Assembly (NCBI RefSeq): GCF_018889955.1
Contig: NZ_CP076545.1
Span: 1,426,001 to 1,490,000 of the forward strand
Length of the DNA: 64,000 nt
Origin: Collinsella sp. zg1085
GTDB taxonomy: Bacteria; Actinomycetota; Coriobacteriia; Coriobacteriales; Coriobacteriaceae
Direction of reading: 5' to 3'
Positions 1 to 9,939 of this stretch are shown piece by piece. Position 1 is the stretch's first letter, and each line of letters starts with the position of its first letter. Under the pieces are notes generated by a model, which saw nothing but the letters and a program-made list of their open reading frames with translations, made no database searches and had not been told where the DNA came from. A program made the translations under genes and the position numbers.

Positions 1-1199
1 ATACCTGGCAGCGTGTAGTCGCCAATTGGAATGGCAATGCCTGCTGTTTCCATACCAACACCCAAAATAATAACCACTGAGGCAATCATCAAATTGCGAT
101 TCTGGTCAAAATCTACACCATTGCTTACCAGCATGCGCAAACCATTGCTTGCGATCAAACCAAAGAGCAACAAGCATACGCCGCCCATAACCGGTGAGGG
201 AATTGACTGCACCAACGCCGCCAACTTGGGGCAAAAACCGCCCACAATCAGTGCAAAGCCTGCTGCATACCAGAAAATCTGTGTGGAATACACGCGCGTC
301 ACGCTCATAACACCGATATTCTCAGCATAGGTAGTGGTTGGAGGACCGCCTACAAATCCAGAAATCATCGTTGATAAGCCATCGCCTGTGAGTGAGCGCG
401 GCAGCAAGTCGCGATAATCTTTACCAACAATCTCGCCCACTGCCAGCAAATGACCAATATGTTCAATCACGGTAACAACCGCAACCGGCGCAATAAGTGC
501 AATAGCTCCCACGTCAAAGCGCGGGAAACTCAAATGCGGCAAGCCAATCCAAGCGGCCTCTACCACAGGTGCAAAGTCTACAAGCCCCAGAGGAATCGAC
601 ACAATATAGCCAACCACAATAGAAAGCAGTACCGGAACCGTACCAAAAATGCCGCCCAAGCTCGAAAACACCACTGCAGCAACCAGTGTTACCGCAGCCA
701 CCAGCGTTCCTATGCCAAAAAAGACCGACACTCCATTGGCACCAGTTTGCAAAAACGCCATCTTAGCAGCCGTTGCCGATAAGCCTACACCAATAACTAC
801 CATGACACTTGCAACCAAGACCGGCGGTAAAATTCGGTCAAGCCAATTAGTTCCCACAAGCTTAATGATGCCTGCAACCACCAAAAATACGGCACCGGCA
901 ACAATAACGCCGCTCATGGCGGCGTCTAAACCACGGGACGCACCCACTGCAATAATGGGGCTAATAAAAGCAAACGACGACCCTAAATAACTGGGTATTT
1001 TGTTGCCAGTTACCAGCAAATAGCAAATGGTTCCGATACCCGAACATAAAATGGCAACGTTTGGGTCAAGTCCCGTCAAAATGGGAACCAAAACCGTTGA
1101 GCCAAACATGCTCATCATGTGCTGAATTCCCAACGGAATTGCACGACCTACGGAAACGCGATCGTCAACACCGATCACTTCGCGCTCATGAGACGCCAT
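1..1199 (-). CDS. uraA: Uracil permease (NCS2 family), C-terminus cut by the window edge
   Basis: Proton-coupled uracil uptake across the cytoplasmic membrane. The minus strand reads open from an ATG at 1199 to the window edge, giving about 399 codons, so only the last residues are missing. The product starts MASHEREVIGVDDR and soon shows QHMMSMFGSTVLVPILTGL, typical of UraA-type NCS2 carriers, followed by glycine-rich hydrophobic segments and GGPPTTTYAENIG, the conserved NCS2 segment near TM10. The gene diverges from deoD across about 240 bp, which fits a nucleobase-salvage locus. I saw no PyrR-type attenuator. Xanthine transport is less likely because the N-terminal motif is uracil-type. 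Confidence 0.9.
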   Translation of the reverse strand, partial: MASHEREVIGVDDRVSVGRAIPLGIQHMMSMFGSTVLVPILTGLDPNVAILCSGIGTICYLLVTGNKIPSYLGSSFAFISPIIAVGASRGLDAAMSGVIVAGAVFLVVAGIIKLVGTNWLDRILPPVLVASVMVVIGVGLSATAAKMAFLQTGANGVSVFFGIGTLVAAVTLVAAVVFSSLGGIFGTVPVLLSIVVGYIVSIPLGLVDFAPVVEAAWIGLPHLSFPRFDVGAIALIAPVAVVTVIEHIGHLLAVGEIVGKDYRDLLPRSLTGDGLSTMISGFVGGPPTTTYAENIGVMSVTRVYSTQIFWYAAGFALIVGGFCPKLAALVQSIPSPVMGGVCLLLFGLIASNGLRMLVSNGVDFDQNRNLMIASVVIILGVGMETAGIAIPIGDYTLPG

Positions 1200-1437
1200 G
1201 AGTGCCCCCTTTCCTCGAGGTTCACTACAGGCCTATTGGCACAAGCGCACCTTCGCCGCGCCATCGACCCGTACTACTATATCTGAAAACGGCGGCGCGA
1301 TAAGCACAGGAAACACAAAGTTTTCAAACACAGTTACCGCTTGGCAATATTAATTTCCGTCGGCCGATTTATACAAGACAAAACGCTTGTCATATGATGC
1401 TATAAAGATACAAGCACCCTATCGACAAGGAGGCTCC

Positions 1438-2175
1438 ATGTCCGTTCCAACTCCTCATAACGCGGCACGTGTTGGTGATATTGCAAAATGCGTGCTTATG
1501 CCAGGCGACCCACTACGCGCTCAGTTTATTGCCGATACCTACTTGAGCGATGTTCGCTGCGTTAATACGGTACGCAACATGCTGGCATTCACCGGCACCT
1601 ACGAGGGTACCCCCGTCACGGTAATGGGCGGTGGCATGGGAATGCCAAGCATTGGTATCTACTCGTATGAGTTATTCGAGTTCTATAACGTTGATGCCAT
1701 TATTCGCGTAGGGTCGGCAGGCGGCGTAGATGAGCGCGTTGAGTTGCGCGATGTCATTGTTGGGCTTGGCGCATGCACCGATTCAAACTATGCTGCTCAA
1801 TACCAGCTACCGGGTACCTTTGCTCCCATAGCAAGTTTTGACCTTGCAGCACAGGCGGTTGAAATTGGTCGCGCCATGCATGCCCCCATCAAAGTTGGTA
1901 ACGTGCTTTCAAGCGACCACTTCTACCTCGATGACCCCCAATCAACCAAAACCTGGCAGAAGATGGGTGTGCTTGCTGTTGAAATGGAAGCTGCTGCCCT
2001 CTACATGAACGCTGCTCGTGCACGCAAACAGGCATTGTGCCTGCTCACCGTATCCGATTTGCCCCTTACCGGAGCCTCACTGCCAGCAGAAGAGCGTCAG
2101 GTCAGCTTTACGCAGATGATGGAAATCGCGCTCAAACTGTCAGTTCAAACAACAAGAACGGCAAACGAAGCCTAG
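1438..2175 (+). CDS. deoD: Purine nucleoside phosphorylase, DeoD type
   Basis: Cytosolic phosphorolysis of purine (deoxy)ribonucleosides to free base plus (deoxy)ribose-1-phosphate. The 245-residue protein has the hexameric PNP/UDP family layout: the N-terminal phosphate loop LMPGDPLRAQF, the central MGGGMGMPSIGIYSYE, and VEMEAAALYMNA near residue 180, the DeoD-type nucleoside-binding segment. The ATG at 1438 is chosen because an AAGGAGG box sits 7 bases upstream; the frame is open further 5' to 1387 but that extension has no ribosome site. The gene stands in front of the nucleoside transport run, and deoB further down would take its ribose-1-phosphate product. Confidence 0.95.
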   Translation: MSVPTPHNAARVGDIAKCVLMPGDPLRAQFIADTYLSDVRCVNTVRNMLAFTGTYEGTPVTVMGGGMGMPSIGIYSYELFEFYNVDAIIRVGSAGGVDERVELRDVIVGLGACTDSNYAAQYQLPGTFAPIASFDLAAQAVEIGRAMHAPIKVGNVLSSDHFYLDDPQSTKTWQKMGVLAVEMEAAALYMNAARARKQALCLLTVSDLPLTGASLPAEERQVSFTQMMEIALKLSVQTTRTANEA

Positions 2176-2379
2176 GTTTGCTGCAATCTCGGGCAGAACT
2201 TATGGCTTGACGCACATCTTGAACCTAAGTAATACGCCTGAAACAAAATCGGCGCAAACTTAAAGCGTTTGTTCTTATTGGTTCTTATCGTGACCACCCA
2301 TATGGTTGCGATACAGGATATAGTAGAAACGACCTTCAACGAGAAGGCGGTTCAACATCATGCAACAGAAAGGATGAGC

Positions 2380-3453
2380 ATGAACAAGAAGCGGTTTGCT
2401 GGCATTACATCTATGGCGCTCGCTGGTACCCTAGCCCTCGCCCTCGTTGGTTGTGGCGGCGCAACCCCTGCTGCTAAAGATGCTGGCAGTGCAGAGGCAA
2501 CAAAGAGCACCTATAAGGTTGCTATGGTTACCGACATGGGTGGTGTTAACGACCAATCGTTTAACCAGCTAGCTTGGGAAGGTCTCCAGCAGCTTTCAAA
2601 GGATACCGGTATCAAGGTAGGCTACACCGAGTCAAAGCAAGAAGCCGACTACGCACCCAACCTCGACAAGGCAACAGACCAGGGCAATGACCTCGTCTGG
2701 GGCATTGGTTTTGCCATGAGCAAGGCAATACAGGAGCATGCCAAGAAAAACCCTGACGTACATGTTGCAATTATTGACTCCGCCTATGGCGATGCTGAGC
2801 AGCTCGATAACCTCACGGGCGTTACCTTCCGCTCACAAGAGCCTTCCTTTGTTGTAGGTTATATTGCTGCTATGACCTCACAAACCGGTAAAGTTGGTTT
2901 TGTAGGCGGCGTTAAGAGCGATGTACTGAATACCTTTGAGTATGGTTATCGCGCCGGTGTAGCATATGCCAATAAAGAAAACGGTAAAAATGTTGAGGTT
3001 TCCGTTCAATACCTCGAGACCTTTACCGATGCCGCTAAGGGCAAGGCAGCTGGCCAGAAGCTCTACGCTGATGGTTGCGATGTAATCTTCCAGGCCGCTG
3101 GCAACGCTGGCAATGGCGTTATTGAGGCTGCCGTTGATGCCAACAAGCTTGTTATTGGTGTAGACAAAGACCAGCACGCACAGGCTCCTGAAAATGTTTT
3201 AACCTCTGCGCTCAAGCGTGTTGACAAGGCCGTTATCGAGGTTTCAGAAATGGCCTCCAAGGGCAAAGAGATTGGTCGCCAAAATATCAACCTCGGCATG
3301 GCTGAGGATGCTGCAGGTATCTCTGAGCATCATGAGCTCATGAGTGACGATGTCTATCAAAAGGCACTCGACCTTGTGAAGCAAATTAAAGACGGCAAGA
3401 TTATGCCCCCAGCTTCTGAAAAAGATTTCAATAGCTATACGGCATCTCTCTAA
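2380..3453 (+). CDS. bmpA: Nucleoside-binding lipoprotein (BMP/Med family)
   Basis: Extracellular substrate-binding lipoprotein of a nucleoside ABC importer. The 357-residue product starts MNKKRF, then a hydrophobic signal and the lipobox LVGC with the lipidated cysteine at residue 25. The mature part has the BMP signature AMVTDMGGVNDQSFNQLAWEG, and VIFQAAGNAGNGV further on. ATG 2380 is preferred over the in-frame ATG 2374, since an AAAGGA box lies at proper distance from 2380. A strong terminator hairpin follows directly, so this gene can be made in excess over the transporter genes behind it. Close relatives bind purine or pyrimidine nucleosides; the gene context supports that role here. 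Confidence 0.92.
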   Translation: MNKKRFAGITSMALAGTLALALVGCGGATPAAKDAGSAEATKSTYKVAMVTDMGGVNDQSFNQLAWEGLQQLSKDTGIKVGYTESKQEADYAPNLDKATDQGNDLVWGIGFAMSKAIQEHAKKNPDVHVAIIDSAYGDAEQLDNLTGVTFRSQEPSFVVGYIAAMTSQTGKVGFVGGVKSDVLNTFEYGYRAGVAYANKENGKNVEVSVQYLETFTDAAKGKAAGQKLYADGCDVIFQAAGNAGNGVIEAAVDANKLVIGVDKDQHAQAPENVLTSALKRVDKAVIEVSEMASKGKEIGRQNINLGMAEDAAGISEHHELMSDDVYQKALDLVKQIKDGKIMPPASEKDFNSYTASL

Positions 3454-3466
3454 GCTTTGTGCACAG

Positions 3467-3503
3467 GCGGGGCGCGGTGATGTACGCGTCCCGCTTGTTT
3501 TTA
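3467..3503 (+). terminator. Intra-operon terminator after bmpA
   Basis: A 10-bp GC-rich stem (GCGGGGCGCG at 3467-3476 with CGCGTCCCGC at 3485-3494, one mismatch) is followed by TTGTTTTTA. Partial read-through would lower transporter mRNA relative to the binding lipoprotein. Confidence 0.85.
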
Positions 3504-3588
3504 TGCGCATGTATGTGCTGTACCAATGCCTTTCGTCTCGCTCTGTTTGAGTAGCACATCGCACGCATACACCCTGCACAGAGCCGCT

Positions 3589-3632
3589 CCGTGTTCTGCT
3601 TGCACTCATGCTTATACGCAAACAGAACACGG
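3589..3632. repeat. Inverted repeat upstream of nupA
   Basis: CCGTGTTCTG at 3589-3598 pairs perfectly with CAGAACACGG at 3623-3632 around a 24-base loop, with an extra TTGC/GCAA pairing just inside. It lies between the bmpA terminator and nupA and is not followed by a T run. It may be an mRNA leader structure or an operator; the function is unknown. Confidence 0.6.
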
Positions 3633-3689
3633 GGTGTTACCCCGCATATCTCGTTGCAACATCTTGTAGAGAGAGGAGTGCTATTACTC

Positions 3690-5219
3690 ATGAAGCCTGA
3701 TCTTTCTTATGCTGTGCAGATGCAGGGCATCGTAAAGACCTTTGGCTCGTTTTGTGCGCTCGACCATGTGAATTTGCAGGTAAAACGCGGCAGTATTCAC
3801 GCAGTTCTGGGAGAAAACGGTGCTGGCAAAAGTACGCTCATGAACGTGCTCTACGGTCTTTACCAAGCTGATGAAGGCGAGATATATCTCAACGGTGAAC
3901 CCGTATCTATCAGTTCTCCCAACGATGCTATTGCCCATGGCATTGGTATGGTTCACCAGCACTTTATGCTTGTTCATAACTTTACCGTAACAGAAAACAT
4001 CGTACTTGGTGACGAAGTGACCCGGGGCTTAGGCATCCTGGACATGCGCCGCGCGCGCAAACGTGTAGAGGCCATTATTAAACAATATGGTCTTGAGGTA
4101 GACCCCGATGCTCGAATCGAAGAGATTTCTGTTGGACAACAACAGCGCGTTGAAATTCTAAAGGCGCTCTATCGCGGCGCTGACATTTTAATTTTGGACG
4201 AGCCAACAGCAGTTTTAACACCGCAAGAAATTGAGCGACTCATCTCTATTATGCATGAGCTTGCCGCTGCTGGTAAAACTATTATTGTTATCACGCACAA
4301 GCTCAAAGAAATTAAAGCTTCCTCGGATGTCTGCACTATTATCCGCCGAGGCACCTATATTGACACCGTTCGCGTTGCCGACGTGGACGAAGAGCAGCTT
4401 GCCGATATGATGGTAGGCCACCACGTAAACCTAGTTGTTGAAAAAACCCCTGCTCAGCCAGGCAAGGTAGTTTTAGATATTTCTAAGCTCGTGGTTCAGG
4501 ACGAGCGGGGTCTTGACGCCGTTCGTGAGCTGACGCTCTCCGTCCGCGCCGGTGAGATTGTGGGTTTAGCAGGTATTGATGGCAACGGACAAAAAGAGTT
4601 TGTTGAGGCACTAACCTGCTTAACACGTGCTCAGTCAGGCAAAATTCTGGTGCATGGCGAGGAAATTCAAAACACCTCAACGCGCAATGTTCTTGACCAT
4701 AAGGTTGCCACCATTCATGAGGACCGCCAGCGTCGTGGTTTGGTGCTCCCCTATTCGGTTGCCGAAAATGCCATTTTGGAGCAATATCGCACACCTGAAT
4801 TTGGCATCCATGGCATACTTGACCAAACGCACATGCTTACATTTGCTAACCAACTCATTGAGCACTACGACATTCGCCCTGCTAACTGTGCCGAACAGCC
4901 CGCACGCGGCTTATCAGGCGGAAATCAGCAAAAAGTTATTATTGCGCGTGAGGTTTCTAACAACCCCGATGTATTAATTGCTGTGCAGCCTACCCGTGGA
5001 CTCGATGTGGGAGCTATTGAATATGTACACCAAGCACTCATCGCTGAGCGCGACCGCGGAAAGGCAATTTTGCTCATCTCCTTTGAGCTTGATGAGATTA
5101 TGAGTGTTGCAGACACTATTGCAGTTATCTATAACGGCACCATTGTGGGCACCTTCCCACAAGGTAGCGTAGACGAGCAAGGTCTTGGCTTGCTTATGGC
5201 AGGAGGCGCATCTGCATGA
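3690..5219 (+). CDS. nupA: Nucleoside ABC transporter, duplicated ATPase
   Basis: Energises nucleoside import at the cytoplasmic face. The 509-residue protein has two fused ATPase domains like RbsA/NupA. The first has Walker A GENGAGKST near residue 40, the signature SVGQQQR and Walker B ILILDEP. The second has the degenerate loop GIDGNGQKEF, the signature LSGGNQQK and a degenerate Walker B (VLIAVQPTRGLD), as usual in this family. ATG 3690 is used because the family N-terminus starts there and a GAGAGGAG box lies upstream; the upstream in-frame extension resembles nothing. The stop overlaps the next start by 4 bases (ATGA), indicating translational coupling. Confidence 0.93.
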   Translation: MKPDLSYAVQMQGIVKTFGSFCALDHVNLQVKRGSIHAVLGENGAGKSTLMNVLYGLYQADEGEIYLNGEPVSISSPNDAIAHGIGMVHQHFMLVHNFTVTENIVLGDEVTRGLGILDMRRARKRVEAIIKQYGLEVDPDARIEEISVGQQQRVEILKALYRGADILILDEPTAVLTPQEIERLISIMHELAAAGKTIIVITHKLKEIKASSDVCTIIRRGTYIDTVRVADVDEEQLADMMVGHHVNLVVEKTPAQPGKVVLDISKLVVQDERGLDAVRELTLSVRAGEIVGLAGIDGNGQKEFVEALTCLTRAQSGKILVHGEEIQNTSTRNVLDHKVATIHEDRQRRGLVLPYSVAENAILEQYRTPEFGIHGILDQTHMLTFANQLIEHYDIRPANCAEQPARGLSGGNQQKVIIAREVSNNPDVLIAVQPTRGLDVGAIEYVHQALIAERDRGKAILLISFELDEIMSVADTIAVIYNGTIVGTFPQGSVDEQGLGLLMAGGASA

Positions 5220-6370
5220 ACACACTCGATTCACGGCTCATCCGCCTCCTCAAACGACCAGTCACCTCAACTTTTCTTGCAGTGCTTTGTGGCTTTGTTG
5301 TTGCAGCAATTTTGTTAACCATTGCTGGTTTTGACCCTCATGCGTCATTTGCGGCACTTTTTGAGGGTGTGTTTTCAAAACCAAAATACATCTCACAAAC
5401 CATCATTAAAGCAGCACCTATCATTTTAACGGGCATATCGGTAGCCTTTGCCTTTAAGACCGGCTTGTTTAACATAGGAGCCGAAGGACAATATATTGCT
5501 GGCACCATATGTGCTGTGTTGGTAGGCGCTAAGCTTGATTTACCTATGCCGTTGCAAATTCCTCTTGTCATTCTTGCAGGCATTGCAGGTGGAGCGTGTA
5601 TTGGAGCAATCGCAGGCGGGCTTAAAGCGCGCTTTGGCATTCACGAAGTTATTACCTCAATTATGCTCAACTGGACTATGCTTTATCTCAATAACTTTGT
5701 GGTTAATTTAGACGCATACCATCAGCCATCATCAATCTCGAGTATTCCTGTTAACCCTTCCAGCTTTACAACTATTTTGCCCAATTGGAAAATAAGTCCC
5801 GAAGGCCTTGAAACGCTCAAGCAGATTCCTTGGCTGTACGATTTTCTGGTAAAAACAGACGTCAATATTGCCTTTGCGGTAGCACTACTTGTTGCAGCGC
5901 TCGCTTGGTTTATTTTATATCGCTCAAAGCTTGGATTTGAGCTGCGTGCAGTAGGAGCGGGTCGCGATGCTGCTGAGTTTGCCGGTATGCCGGTTGCGCG
6001 CAACACCTTACTTGCCATGGCTATTGCTGGCGGCATCTCTGGTCTTGCCGGTACACTCATGGTTACGGGCATTAGTCCGCATAGCTTATCCACCTTGGCG
6101 GGCTTTGAAAACTACGGCTTTAATGGCTTTTCGGTAGCACTCATTGCCAGCTCATCGCCTATTGGCTGCATTTTTGCAGGCCTACTCTTTGGCGGTCTCA
6201 TCTATGGCGGGCAGTCTGTTCAGATAGTTGTTGGCGCACCCACCGACATCATCAACATTATGATTGGTACCATCGTATTCTTTGTTGCTCTAGCGCGCCT
6301 AATTCCTATGGCAATACATCTCATCAATAAACGCCAGCAAGCCAAGCGAGGTGCATCTCATGCTCAATAA
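5216..6370 (+). CDS. nupB: Nucleoside ABC transporter permease 1
   Basis: Membrane permease of the BPD_transp_2 family, 384 residues with about ten hydrophobic segments. Conserved parts include ISVAFAFKTGLFNIGAEGQ near residue 75 and the coupling-helix region LRAVGAGRDAAEFAGM near residue 245, both typical of the larger permease in BmpA-type nucleoside importers. It starts inside the nupA stop codon and its end overlaps nupC, so the three transporter genes are translationally linked. Homologous systems move purine and pyrimidine nucleosides; the deo genes downstream agree. Confidence 0.92.
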   Translation: MNTLDSRLIRLLKRPVTSTFLAVLCGFVVAAILLTIAGFDPHASFAALFEGVFSKPKYISQTIIKAAPIILTGISVAFAFKTGLFNIGAEGQYIAGTICAVLVGAKLDLPMPLQIPLVILAGIAGGACIGAIAGGLKARFGIHEVITSIMLNWTMLYLNNFVVNLDAYHQPSSISSIPVNPSSFTTILPNWKISPEGLETLKQIPWLYDFLVKTDVNIAFAVALLVAALAWFILYRSKLGFELRAVGAGRDAAEFAGMPVARNTLLAMAIAGGISGLAGTLMVTGISPHSLSTLAGFENYGFNGFSVALIASSSPIGCIFAGLLFGGLIYGGQSVQIVVGAPTDIINIMIGTIVFFVALARLIPMAIHLINKRQQAKRGASHAQ

Positions 6371-7280
6371 TATTTTGCTGCTCATTGGCATTACACTTAT
6401 GTACTCAACACCGCTCGTATTTGGCGCGCTCGGCGGCGTTATTTCGGAACGCTCAGGCGTTGTCAACATTGGTATTGAAGGCATGATGACTATTGGCGCG
6501 CTCACCGGTGCAGCAGTATCGTATGCAACAGGCAATCCGTGGCTGGGATTTTTATGTGCTGGTTTAGGCGGTGGTGCCTTTGCAACACTCCATGCTTTAG
6601 CAGCAGTTACCTTCAAAGCAGACCAAAACGTTTCAGGTATTGCGCTTAACCTGTTAGGTCCTGGTATTGCGCTTTTTATAGCACGGCTTATCTGGAACGG
6701 CGGCACTCAGTCACCCTCTATTGCAACCCTGCCTAAACTCTTTGGTAAGGGAGCCTTTGCCGATACGCCATGGGCAAATCTCAACGTAGACATTACCGTA
6801 GTTCTTGGCATTATTATTTGCGCCCTTGTGTGGTTTGTTCTGTATCACACAGCCCTTGGTCTGCGCGTTCGTGCCGTAGGTGAGCACCCGGGTGCTGCCG
6901 ATACCTTGGGTATTAATGTGAGCCGTGTGCGCTTTGCCTGCGTGGTGCTTTCTGGAGTTATGGCTGGATTTGGCGGAGCATCAATCACGCTTGCTATTAT
7001 TTCGCAGTTCACCCAAACCGCCGTTGCTGGTCAGGGCTTTATTGCACTGGCCGCCGTTATCTTTGGAAAATGGACACCGCACGGCTCATACGCTGCCTGC
7101 CTGCTGTTTGGCTTGGCACAAGCGCTTGTTATTATTTTAGGTGGCGGTGTTGTACCCATTCCTAGCGAAATTCTCGCCTGTCTCCCTTATGTGCTAACCC
7201 TGTTTATTCTCATACTCTTTGTTGGTAAATCGGTTGCACCAGCTGCCGATGGTATTCCTTATGAAAAAGGAGTTCGCTAA
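6360..7280 (+). CDS. nupC: Nucleoside ABC transporter permease 2
   Basis: Second membrane permease of the same importer, 306 residues, BPD_transp_2 family. The N-terminal region GVISERSGVVNIGIEGMMT and the later LRVRAVGEHPGAADTLGI are hallmarks of the smaller NupC/YufQ-type subunit. ATG 6360 has GAGG 8 bases upstream; an in-frame GTG at 6351 is an alternative. The gene overlaps the nupB stop, and its TAA shares a base with the cdd ATG (TAATG), so cdd is probably translated by re-initiation. Confidence 0.92.
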   Translation: MLNNILLLIGITLMYSTPLVFGALGGVISERSGVVNIGIEGMMTIGALTGAAVSYATGNPWLGFLCAGLGGGAFATLHALAAVTFKADQNVSGIALNLLGPGIALFIARLIWNGGTQSPSIATLPKLFGKGAFADTPWANLNVDITVVLGIIICALVWFVLYHTALGLRVRAVGEHPGAADTLGINVSRVRFACVVLSGVMAGFGGASITLAIISQFTQTAVAGQGFIALAAVIFGKWTPHGSYAACLLFGLAQALVIILGGGVVPIPSEILACLPYVLTLFILILFVGKSVAPAADGIPYEKGVR

Positions 7281-7834
7281 TGGCACTCTTGCTGAGTGAC
7301 AGCTACCTTGTTAAACGCGCTCTTGCAGCACGTGAGCATGCCTATGTGCCCTACTCCCACTTTGCCGTAGGAACAGCACTTCTCACCCGTGATGGCACAA
7401 TATACGAGGGAGCAAACATTGAAAACGCTGCATATTCTCCCTCAAACTGTGCTGAGCGCACCGCATTTTTTCAAGCTGTTCAGGCAGGTGAGCGTGATTT
7501 TGTAGCTATTGCTATTGTGGGCGGTCCTGAAGGCGAAGCACCGCATGAGCTATGCGCACCTTGTGGTGTGTGCCGTCAGGTCATGATGGAATTTTGTGAC
7601 CCCGCAACATTTCGCATTGTACTAGGGGCAGCAAACCAGGCACCTGTGAGCAAAACCCTCGCTGAACTACTACCGCTTGGCTTTGGACCTGATAATCTCA
7701 ATAGAAACGATTCTGGGTCTGATAATCTCAACGCCTGCGATTCCTGTGCCACCTGCTCAGATTCTGCTACTCATACGTCAACGCACGCTGAATATACACC
7801 GCAAGCAGACACAACTGGCGGTGATTGCGCATGA
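7280..7834 (+). CDS. cdd: Cytidine deaminase with an unusual Cys-rich C-terminal tail
   Basis: Zinc hydrolase converting (deoxy)cytidine to (deoxy)uridine, feeding the phosphorylase encoded next. The core, residues 1 to about 135, has the full active site: NCAERTAF with Cys57 and Glu59, and PCGVCRQ with Cys95 and Cys98. Homotetrameric Cdd proteins are about 130-140 residues, but this one has 184. Residues 137-184 form a hydrophilic Asn/Asp/Ser/Thr-rich tail holding a CxxCxxC pattern (Cys153, 156, 159). At DNA level the tail contains a 30-bp tandem duplication (CTGATAATCTCAA at 7689 and again at 7719). The catalytic call is firm; the role of the tail is unknown. Confidence 0.93.
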   Translation: MALLLSDSYLVKRALAAREHAYVPYSHFAVGTALLTRDGTIYEGANIENAAYSPSNCAERTAFFQAVQAGERDFVAIAIVGGPEGEAPHELCAPCGVCRQVMMEFCDPATFRIVLGAANQAPVSKTLAELLPLGFGPDNLNRNDSGSDNLNACDSCATCSDSATHTSTHAEYTPQADTTGGDCA

Positions 7835-9207
7835 GAATGTATGACATTATAGAGCGCAAACGTGATGGTCATGAATTGAGCTGTGAAGAGATTGCCTTTG
7901 CTGTTTCGGGCTATGTAGCTGGAGATATTCCTGACTACCAAATCTCAGCGCTTTTGATGGCTATCTTTTTGCAAGGCATGACCGACGCTGAAACAACAGC
8001 GCTCACTCTTGCCATGATGAACTCAGGCGATGTGGTTGATCTTTCTGAGTTGCCTGGTGCAAGCCTTGATAAACATTCAACCGGCGGCGTAGGAGATAAA
8101 ACCTCGCTAGCTATTGTGCCCATGCTTATGGCAATGACACAAGGCCGTGCGTTTGTAGCAAAGATGAGTGGGCGTGGATTAGGTCATACGGGCGGTACCC
8201 TCGATAAACTTGAAAGTATTCCGGGGTTTCGCATTGGACTTAGCCATGACGAATTTATGCAAACGCTGCGCAAACACGGGGGAGCCATTGTAGGGCAAAC
8301 CGGCAGTTTGGTACCTGCCGACAAACTTATCTATGCCCTGCGTGATGTTACAGCAACCGTTAATTCTATTCCGCTTATCGCCTCCTCTATTATGAGTAAA
8401 AAACTCGCTGCTGGCGCAACAAGTATCGTGCTTGACGTTAAGGTTGGCTCAGGGGCATTTATGAAAACCGTGCCCGAAGCCATCAATCTTGCACGCACCA
8501 TGGTTGCCATTGGCACAGCTATGGGTCGTCAGGTTAAGGCGCTTATCACCAACATGAATCGTCCGCTTGGCACAGCTATTGGCAATGCCCTCGAAATTGC
8601 CGAGGTGGTAGAAGTGCTACATGGACAAGGGCCAGATGACCTACGCCATGAAGCTATTATGCTGTGTCGCGAACTCATGGCACTTGCCAAGCTTGAAGAT
8701 GCTGAGCAGGCAGAGCTACATGCCCAGCAGGTCTTAGACGACGGTAGCGCATTTGATGCTTTTTGTACCCTGTGTGCTGCACAGGGTGGTGATACGTCTG
8801 TCTTGCATAACACCGCACTCCTCCCCCAAGCAACATGTTGTGCAAACGTATATGCTCCCCTTGATGGATACCTTGGCTCGCTTGATACCGAGCGTATTGG
8901 TATTGCCAGCCTTGTGATGGGTGCAGGACGCGCAACTAAAGACGACGCTATTGACTACGCTGCTGGTATTCGGCTCTTAAAACACCCCGGCGACGCGGTG
9001 CACAAAGGCAATGTAATTGCCGAGCTATACGCATCAAGCAAGGAAAAACTCAGCGCTGGAGAGGCAGAACTTGCCCGCACAATAAGCATAGTCGATACAC
9101 AGCCAGCTCCTGAGCCGCTGCTCTATGCCATGGTTGATACCGATGGAGTGCATTTGGAACCGGCAGCTGAGCCTGCTCTCAATAATTCTATTCCTGCAAC
9201 ACACTAA
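7831..9207 (+). CDS. pdp: Pyrimidine-nucleoside (thymidine) phosphorylase
   Basis: Phosphorolysis of uridine, deoxyuridine and thymidine to base plus (deoxy)ribose-1-phosphate. The 458-residue protein has the family signature [14 protein letters not shown] near residue 80 and [20 protein letters not shown] near residue 112, plus the C-terminal alpha/beta domain with [18 protein letters not shown] 7831 overlaps the cdd stop as ATGA. Low-GC Gram-positive relatives act on both uridine and thymidine (Pdp), while DeoA prefers thymidine; the sequence alone does not separate these. Its sugar phosphate product goes to DeoB and then DeoC. Confidence 0.93.
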   Translation: MRMYDIIERKRDGHELSCEEIAFAVSGYVAGDIPDYQISALLMAIFLQGMTDAETTALTLAMMNSGDVVDLSELPGASLDKHSTGGVGDKTSLAIVPMLMAMTQGRAFVAKMSGRGLGHTGGTLDKLESIPGFRIGLSHDEFMQTLRKHGGAIVGQTGSLVPADKLIYALRDVTATVNSIPLIASSIMSKKLAAGATSIVLDVKVGSGAFMKTVPEAINLARTMVAIGTAMGRQVKALITNMNRPLGTAIGNALEIAEVVEVLHGQGPDDLRHEAIMLCRELMALAKLEDAEQAELHAQQVLDDGSAFDAFCTLCAAQGGDTSVLHNTALLPQATCCANVYAPLDGYLGSLDTERIGIASLVMGAGRATKDDAIDYAAGIRLLKHPGDAVHKGNVIAELYASSKEKLSAGEAELARTISIVDTQPAPEPLLYAMVDTDGVHLEPAAEPALNNSIPATH

Positions 9208-9218
9208 GGATGAATAGT

Positions 9219-9896
9219 ATGAATATAAGCCCATCAGAACTTGCCGCCTACATGGACCACACCCTTCTCAAGCCTGAAGCTACCGCAGCGCAAATAGATG
9301 CCGTGATTGATGAGGCGCGTAGCCTAGGCTGCGCGAGTGTATGCGTTAATGGCACTTGGGTTAACCGCGTTGCTACAGGTCTTTCGGGTAGTACCACTAA
9401 GACCTGCGCGGTTATTGGCTTTCCTCTCGGTGCTGGCACTACCGCTGCCAAAGTTGCCGAAACGCACGATGCTCTTGAACACGGTGCCCAAGAAATTGAC
9501 ATGGTTATCAATCTGGGTGCATTAAAAGCAGGCGACACCGAGTTGGTACGCACTGATATTGCTGCTGTAGCCAGCGCCTGCCACGAGCACAACGCACTGC
9601 TCAAAGTTATTATCGAGTGCTGTCTTTTAACCGACGAAGAAAAACGCCTCGCATGCCAGCTCTCAGAAGAAGCACAGGCAGACTTTGTCAAAACATCTAC
9701 CGGTTTTTCAACAGGAGGCGCAACCGTGGCAGATGTGGCTCTCATGAAGGAATGTGTAGGAGACCGCCTGGGTATCAAAGCAGCAGGCGGCATTCGCACA
9801 TGTGCAAGTGCTTGCGCCATGATTGAGGCCGGAGCAACGCGCTTAGGAGTTTCGGCAGCACCAGCTATTCTGAGCGAGCTTACCCTCACTCAGTAG
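9219..9896 (+). CDS. deoC: Deoxyribose-phosphate aldolase
   Basis: Class I aldolase cleaving 2-deoxyribose-5-phosphate to acetaldehyde and glyceraldehyde-3-phosphate. The 225-residue product starts with [16 protein letters not shown] and has the Schiff-base lysine in [10 protein letters not shown] and the second conserved lysine in [13 protein letters not shown] 9219 is chosen because AAGGATG lies 8 bases upstream; an ATG at 9210 in the same frame overlaps that box. It follows pdp by about 10 bases, so it is part of the same transcript. Confidence 0.95.
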   Translation: MNISPSELAAYMDHTLLKPEATAAQIDAVIDEARSLGCASVCVNGTWVNRVATGLSGSTTKTCAVIGFPLGAGTTAAKVAETHDALEHGAQEIDMVINLGALKAGDTELVRTDIAAVASACHEHNALLKVIIECCLLTDEEKRLACQLSEEAQADFVKTSTGFSTGGATVADVALMKECVGDRLGIKAAGGIRTCASACAMIEAGATRLGVSAAPAILSELTLTQ

Positions 9897-9939
9897 CCTT
9901 TTTCTTTGCCCGTTACTTCATTTTCAAGCAGGAGCAAAC

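Noticed and set aside
31-990. Plus-strand frames at the window start
   Set aside because: They are antisense to uraA, whose minus-strand protein has clear NCS2 motifs.
2269-2379. Longer N-terminus of the BMP lipoprotein
   Set aside because: The upstream extension would bury the signal peptide, and the ribosome site lies just before ATG 2380.
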